Below, in pieces: positions 44,815 through 48,588 of a stretch of 48,588 nt of DNA. Positions within the stretch are counted from its first letter, which is position 1, and each line of letters starts with the position of its first letter. The position numbers were made by a program, and so were the translations under genes. The stretch is taken from contig JAFDYT010000004.1 in assembly GCA_018266055.1 (NCBI GenBank), forward strand, positions 176,893 through 225,480. Reading direction: 5' to 3'. Origin of the DNA: Bacteroidota bacterium. GTDB taxonomy: Bacteria > Bacteroidota > Bacteroidia > Cytophagales > Cyclobacteriaceae. The notes under the pieces were generated by a model, which searched no databases, had not been told where the DNA came from, and was given only the letters and a program-made list of their open reading frames with translations.

Positions 44815-45405
44815 ATGAAAATGAAAGCACTTCGTTGGTTAATACTGGTCGTGGCGGGCGTTATGCTGGTTGTATCATATAACAGCTGCAAGAAAGGTCC
44901 GGAGGATCCGTTTTTTTCTATCTTTTCACGCAAGCACCGTGTCGTGGGTGATTGGAAAGTGACAGAGTATAAAGTTGACTTTGTTGACTCTCTTCGCAAG
45001 GTGCTGCTGGCAGAAGCCATCCTCGGCGCCTGCGGACAGCAGATTGATTCGGTGATTTGGACCTACGACTATGAATTCTCCTTCACGAAAGAAGGGTCGT
45101 TCAGCGGAAAAACAACGGTGTACATGGATACCACCATTGACATCATTAACAATACTGCCGCTTGTCCGGATGTTCATTTGCGTGACAGCATTTCTGCTTC
45201 TGTTGCTTTGAACTGGAACTTCACCGGAAATATTGGCGATTACAAAAACAAGGAACAGCTTATCATTTATGATCCGGAAACGAAAGAAACTACGATCTAC
45301 GATATTGTTGGGCTGCACGAAAAGGAAATGAAGCTGAAACGTGAAGAAATAGACCCTATTACCAACGTGCAACACGTGTGGGAATACACGTTTACCAAGA
45401 TCTGA
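44815..45405 (+). CDS. Lipocalin-like lipoprotein
   Basis: The 196-residue protein has an N-terminal membrane segment ending in a lipobox (VVSYNSC, lipidated C25). The remaining part has 'VVGDWKVTEYKVDFVDSLRK', 'YDYEFSFTKEGSFSGKTTVY' and 'HVWEYTFTKI', resembling small lipocalin-like Bacteroidota lipoproteins. The ATG at 44815 is chosen over a TTG start at 44782. Function unknown; envelope location likely. Confidence 0.78.
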   Translation: MKMKALRWLILVVAGVMLVVSYNSCKKGPEDPFFSIFSRKHRVVGDWKVTEYKVDFVDSLRKVLLAEAILGACGQQIDSVIWTYDYEFSFTKEGSFSGKTTVYMDTTIDIINNTAACPDVHLRDSISASVALNWNFTGNIGDYKNKEQLIIYDPETKETTIYDIVGLHEKEMKLKREEIDPITNVQHVWEYTFTKI

Positions 45406-45426
45406 TCTGAAAATTCTGTATTGCTG

Positions 45427-45454
45427 AAAATCCTTCCCCATCCGGAAGGATTTT
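45427..45454. terminator. Bidirectional terminator between lipoprotein gene and smpB
   Basis: AAAATCCTTCC and GGAAGGATTTT form an 11-bp stem, loop CCATCC, followed by TTTTGTTT on the plus strand. It serves the two converging genes. Confidence 0.87.
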
Positions 45455-45458
45455 TTGT

Positions 45459-45914
45459 TTAGTGCATTTTGTTGATCCGCTGCAATTCGCGTTTAGCTTC
45501 CCGCATTTTAATAGTGTCGCGCTTATCATGAAGTTTCTTTCCCTTCGCCAGCGCCACTTCAATTTTAGCGAGTCCGCGATCAGACAGGAATACACGTGTC
45601 GGAATAATGGTTAATCCTTTTTCCTTGATTTTTACCTGCAGCTTTTCCAGTTCTTTCTTTCGAAGAAGCAATTTCCTCGGACGTAGCGGCTCGTGATTAT
45701 AGTGCGTGCCTTTTTCATAAGGAGAAATGTTGAGGTTCTTAACAAAAAGTTCTCCCTTGCTGAAGTAGCACCAGGCATCGCTCATATTCACATTCCCGAG
45801 TCTGACCGATTTGATCTCCGTGCCAGTGAGCATGACGCCGGCAGGGTACCTATCGAGAAATTCAAACTCGAAAAATGCCTTCTTGTTTTTGATGTCAATC
45901 TGTTTCTCCATCAT
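45459..45914 (-). CDS. smpB: SsrA-binding protein SmpB
   Basis: The 151-residue protein binds tmRNA to rescue stalled ribosomes. It has 'IKNKKAFFEFEFLDRYPAGV', 'LTGTEIKSVRLGNVNMSDAW', 'NISPYEKGTHYNHEPLRPRK' and the C-terminal 'GKKLHDKRDTIKMREAKREL', all SmpB hallmarks. The start may be the second Met (45911). The tmRNA gene itself was not found in the window. Confidence 0.96.
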   Translation of the reverse strand: MMEKQIDIKNKKAFFEFEFLDRYPAGVMLTGTEIKSVRLGNVNMSDAWCYFSKGELFVKNLNISPYEKGTHYNHEPLRPRKLLLRKKELEKLQVKIKEKGLTIIPTRVFLSDRGLAKIEVALAKGKKLHDKRDTIKMREAKRELQRINKMH

Positions 45915-45952
45915 ATGATTTCTTGTGCCGCCTCAAATCAACTCCGGCGTTT

Positions 45953-46345
45953 TTATTTTGCGTGTGCGAAGAGGCGGTCAAATTTTTCCCGCTTCAGAAT
46001 TTTCTGTCCCGTTTCACCGGTGGCAACGAGCCGGCGGCCTGCTTTGGCTTCGTAGCTGCAAATGATCTCGTGATGTTCCATATGAGTAATGGTCCCGGTA
46101 ATGATTACCTCTTCGCCGGTAAAAGCAGGGGAGTGATGAATCACAGAAACCTTTGTTCCTATCCCTTCTTCGTCCTCATCCTTCAGTTCTAAAACGAATT
46201 GCCGGGTGGTCCATTCTGCATCTCGGGCCAAAGCAAAAGTGGAATACACATGATGCACCACGCCGGTGGTGAACGCCGCCACATCTTCATCCTTCACAAT
46301 AAAAGTGCATTGCTTCTGATCTCCGATCTTGAAAATCTTCTTCAC
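45953..46345 (-). CDS. Hotdog-fold thioesterase (FlK-like)
   Basis: The 130-residue protein has 'VVHHVYSTFALARDAEWTT', 'GTKVSVIHHSPAFTGEEVII' and 'YEAKAGRRLVATGETGQKIL'. The spacing of HH and the beta pattern fit the fluoroacetyl-CoA thioesterase/hotdog family. It lies between smpB and mntH on the minus strand. Substrate unknown; likely an acyl-CoA. Confidence 0.78.
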   Translation of the reverse strand: MKKIFKIGDQKQCTFIVKDEDVAAFTTGVVHHVYSTFALARDAEWTTRQFVLELKDEDEEGIGTKVSVIHHSPAFTGEEVIITGTITHMEHHEIICSYEAKAGRRLVATGETGQKILKREKFDRLFAHAK

Positions 46346-46399
46346 CGTGCAAAAATGATCAAATCCATGCGAACGCTACGTGCCCTCATGCCGCGAATT

Positions 46400-48286
46400 C
46401 TATTTAACAGCAAGTACGGGAATTTTCACCCGATGGCGTACCGCATTAATCGTTTCTCCGAAGATAAGATCCTTCAATCCGTGATGGCCGTGTCCTCCCA
46501 TCACCAGCAGATCAGCCCCGAATTTTGAAACGAGTTCCGGAATAACTTTGGACGGTTTTCCGAAACCGAGATCGAGCTCCACGCGATACCCTTCCTGCCT
46601 CAACACTTCAGCATAGGCCTTGAGTTGCCGCAGGTCTTCAGCTGATTCACGGTCGCCGATTTCTTTTTCCATCATCATGGCACCGGCTGATTCCACAACG
46701 TGAAGCAGCAGGTAAGCAGCTTCGGGGCCACCGGCAGTGAGTGCCTGTGAAACGGTGAGTTGATCTTTGGAAGAAAAATCCAACGCCACTGCAATTTTTT
46801 TGAACTGATTCCTGATTGGAAACTGAAGCGGCAACAGTTTGCGGTGAGGACCGATTGCTTCATACGTTTTCTTGACGAACAATGGCTGAATAGTGATGTA
46901 AAGCAGCAACAGCACTGCTGCACCAATCACAGGGAAGGCAATGAAATAAATCATCCATTTCCATTCACCCGCCGATTGAAGCATCGAATGAACTTCTCCA
47001 TAAACCATGCGTGCATTCAGTCCGACAATTACGATTGCCGAAAGCCATGAAATGATTTTCACCCATGGCTTAATGGCGAAGCCTCCCATTTTCTTCTTGT
47101 CGCTTACAAAATGGATGAGTGGTATGGTTGCAAAACCCAGCTGCAAACTCAAGATTACCTGCGACAGGATCAGCAACTCTCCGGTTTCATTTTCACCTTT
47201 AAACCAGATAACCAGGAATGCCGGGATCACAGCAATCAACCGGGTGATCAGTCTGCGAAGCCAGGGAGTGATGCGCAGATTGAGATACCCTTCCATTACA
47301 ATCTGACCCGAAAGAGTTCCGGTGATGGTGGAGCATTGTCCTGATGCAATAAGTGCGATGGCAAAAAGAATGGGAGCCAGGGTACTTCCAAGCAATGGGG
47401 CCAGCAATCCGTGAGCATCCTGTATTTCCGTGATATTGAAATATCCTTTCTGGTGAAAGACCGTGCCAGCCAAAACCAGGATCGAAGCGTTTACCAGGAA
47501 TGCGATGTTGAGCGCAATGGCCGAATCAATGGCATTGAATTTTATAGCGCGCTTTTTACCGCCCTCACTTCCTTCAATCTTTCGGGTTTGCACCAGCGCC
47601 GAATGCAGATAGAGATTGTGCGGCATCACCGTAGCGCCAATAATTCCAATGGCGATGTAGAGTGCCGTTTCATTCGGTATCGACGGTACGAACCCTTTGA
47701 CCACTTCGCTGTAGTCGGGTTGCGCAACAAACACCTCAAAGAAAAAACAGGAGCAAATAATGAGCACCAGTGAAATGATGAAGGCCTCCATTTTACGAAT
47801 ACCCAATTGGATCAATAAAAGCAACAACAAACTGTCAAGCACCGCCACGCCTACACCAACCAGCAGCGGGATGTGAAATAGTAATTTTAGTCCCAGGGCG
47901 AACCCAAGCACTTCTGCCAGGTCAGTGGCAGCAATCGCAATCTCTGCCAGAAACCATAGCGGTACATTTACCATACCCGGGAAAGCTTCCTTTGATGCCT
48001 GCGCCAAATCGCGGCCGCGTACAATTCCGAGGCGGGCGCAGTGGCTTTGAAGCAGGATGGCGATAAGATTCGACATGAGCAACACCCATATGAGTGTATA
48101 ACCGAATGCACTGCCTCCGGCAATATCTGTAGCCCAATTTCCCGGATCCATATAGCCCACACTCACCAGATAGGCCGGACCCACAAAGGCCAGCAACGAG
48201 CGGAAGAACCCCTTCTTCTGCATCGTATCAACTGATGCATGCACATCAGCAAGAGATTTGGATGAAGTGGATTTTGAAATGTTCAT
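46400..48286 (-). CDS. mntH: Nramp-type Mn/Fe transporter fused to a universal stress domain
   Basis: The 628-residue protein imports Mn2+ or Fe2+ by proton coupling. The metal-binding 'DPGN' is at 47-50 (GYMDPGNWATDI) and 'MPHN' at 221-224 (GATVMPHNLYLHS), with about 11 membrane spans. From about residue 495 a soluble domain follows: 'KKIAVALDFSSKDQLTVSQA', 'LLVMGGHGHHGLKDLIFGET' and 'VKIPVLAVK', the UspA ATP-binding signature G-x2-G-x9-G(S/T). The fusion suggests regulation of transport by stress or ATP. The start overlaps the mntR stop (ATGA). Confidence 0.92.
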   Translation of the reverse strand: MNISKSTSSKSLADVHASVDTMQKKGFFRSLLAFVGPAYLVSVGYMDPGNWATDIAGGSAFGYTLIWVLLMSNLIAILLQSHCARLGIVRGRDLAQASKEAFPGMVNVPLWFLAEIAIAATDLAEVLGFALGLKLLFHIPLLVGVGVAVLDSLLLLLLIQLGIRKMEAFIISLVLIICSCFFFEVFVAQPDYSEVVKGFVPSIPNETALYIAIGIIGATVMPHNLYLHSALVQTRKIEGSEGGKKRAIKFNAIDSAIALNIAFLVNASILVLAGTVFHQKGYFNITEIQDAHGLLAPLLGSTLAPILFAIALIASGQCSTITGTLSGQIVMEGYLNLRITPWLRRLITRLIAVIPAFLVIWFKGENETGELLILSQVILSLQLGFATIPLIHFVSDKKKMGGFAIKPWVKIISWLSAIVIVGLNARMVYGEVHSMLQSAGEWKWMIYFIAFPVIGAAVLLLLYITIQPLFVKKTYEAIGPHRKLLPLQFPIRNQFKKIAVALDFSSKDQLTVSQALTAGGPEAAYLLLHVVESAGAMMMEKEIGDRESAEDLRQLKAYAEVLRQEGYRVELDLGFGKPSKVIPELVSKFGADLLVMGGHGHHGLKDLIFGETINAVRHRVKIPVLAVK

Positions 48287-48588
48287 TTCGAAATCAGAAT
48301 GTTTTTAGCGACATCAAAACTGATGTTGGTTTCTATGCGGTTGTTTATGATGATGCTCATGCTTTTGTCATAATCCACCAGATCCTTCACCCTGATTGGA
48401 GTTCCCATATGAATCTGTAACCGGTCGAGATGCTGGAGGAATGAAGGGCTTTGCTCAATTACCCCGGCGACCGTTCCTTTGTCACGAATGGAGAGCGTAG
48501 TAAGATTGCGAAACCGGTGGGTGGCTATTTTTCCCTGGTGATCAGGAATGGGATCGCCGTGCGGATCAAACTTTGGACGACCCAGAAA
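48283..48588 (-). CDS. Metal-dependent transcriptional regulator (DtxR/MntR family), C-terminal part
   Basis: About 101 residues are visible; the N-terminal winged-helix part lies outside the window. The visible part begins 'FLGRPKFDPHGDPIPDHQ', the conserved D-P-H-G-x-P-I-P of DtxR/MntR proteins, followed by an SH3/FeoA-like domain ('IRDKGTVAGVIEQSP', 'IRVKDLVDYDKSMSIII'). Its stop overlaps the mntH start (ATGA), so the pair is one operon and the regulator probably represses mntH with bound metal. Confidence 0.88.
   Translation of the reverse strand, partial: FLGRPKFDPHGDPIPDHQGKIATHRFRNLTTLSIRDKGTVAGVIEQSPSFLQHLDRLQIHMGTPIRVKDLVDYDKSMSIIINNRIETNISFDVAKNILISK

Overview
The window joins two kinds of DNA. 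Positions 1 to about 13,200 hold the right-hand part of a contractile-tailed (Mu-like head, myovirus-type tail) prophage or phage. Positions from about 13,250 to the end hold ordinary chromosome of a Bacteroidota bacterium, most likely a Cytophagales-type organism. The host call rests on: type IX secretion and gliding-motility C-terminal domains, promoters of the form TTTG-N19-TAnnTTTG, the recF-DUF721 pair, the tRNA-Tyr/Gly/Thr-tuf-tRNA-Trp-secE-nusG-rplKAJL-rpoBC order, a 1289-residue RpoB and a 1435-residue RpoC.

Phage region. Nearly everything is on the minus strand and transcribed leftward. The order is restriction endonuclease and DNA methyltransferase at the right end, then DUF1320 (gp36-like) head-tail protein, a free-standing HNH endonuclease, DUF935 portal, Mu F-like minor head protein with a C-terminal nuclease-like domain, gpG-like virion morphogenesis protein, a tail-completion-like protein, ClpP-like prohead protease fused to a scaffold, major capsid, DUF2586 tail sheath, tail tube, a G/GT tail assembly chaperone pair with an A AAA AAG slippery heptamer, and the N-terminal third or so of a tape measure protein cut by the window edge. 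Two small membrane proteins lie on the plus strand between the head genes and the restriction genes. No terminase, integrase, transposase or endolysin is visible; they must lie further left or be absent. The phage part ends beside an intact tRNA-Lys gene.

Host region. tRNA-Lys is followed by a TPR/SH3 membrane protein, a secreted gliding-motility-type protein, rlmD, icd, ribH, a TPR membrane protein, pdhA, recF and a DUF721 gene. Then come four tRNAs around tuf, the secE-nusG-rplKAJL-rpoBC transcription and translation cluster, a SAM methyltransferase, a secreted arylsulfotransferase-like protein, a lipocalin-like protein, an ABM-fold protein, mdh, an Omp28-like T9SS cargo, a TPMT-like methyltransferase, a lipoprotein, smpB, a hotdog thioesterase, and an mntR-mntH pair whose transporter carries a C-terminal universal stress domain.

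Most notable points: a canonical -1 programmed frameshift site in the tail chaperone; a phage-borne CfrBI-like restriction-modification pair; a PBECR-like nuclease domain on the minor head protein; a carbohydrate-binding-like insertion in the DUF1320 protein; a run of hairpins between tail tube and chaperone; and a partial tRNA-Thr duplication carrying an inserted 16-bp palindrome. All calls are from reading the sequence; no database search was made.
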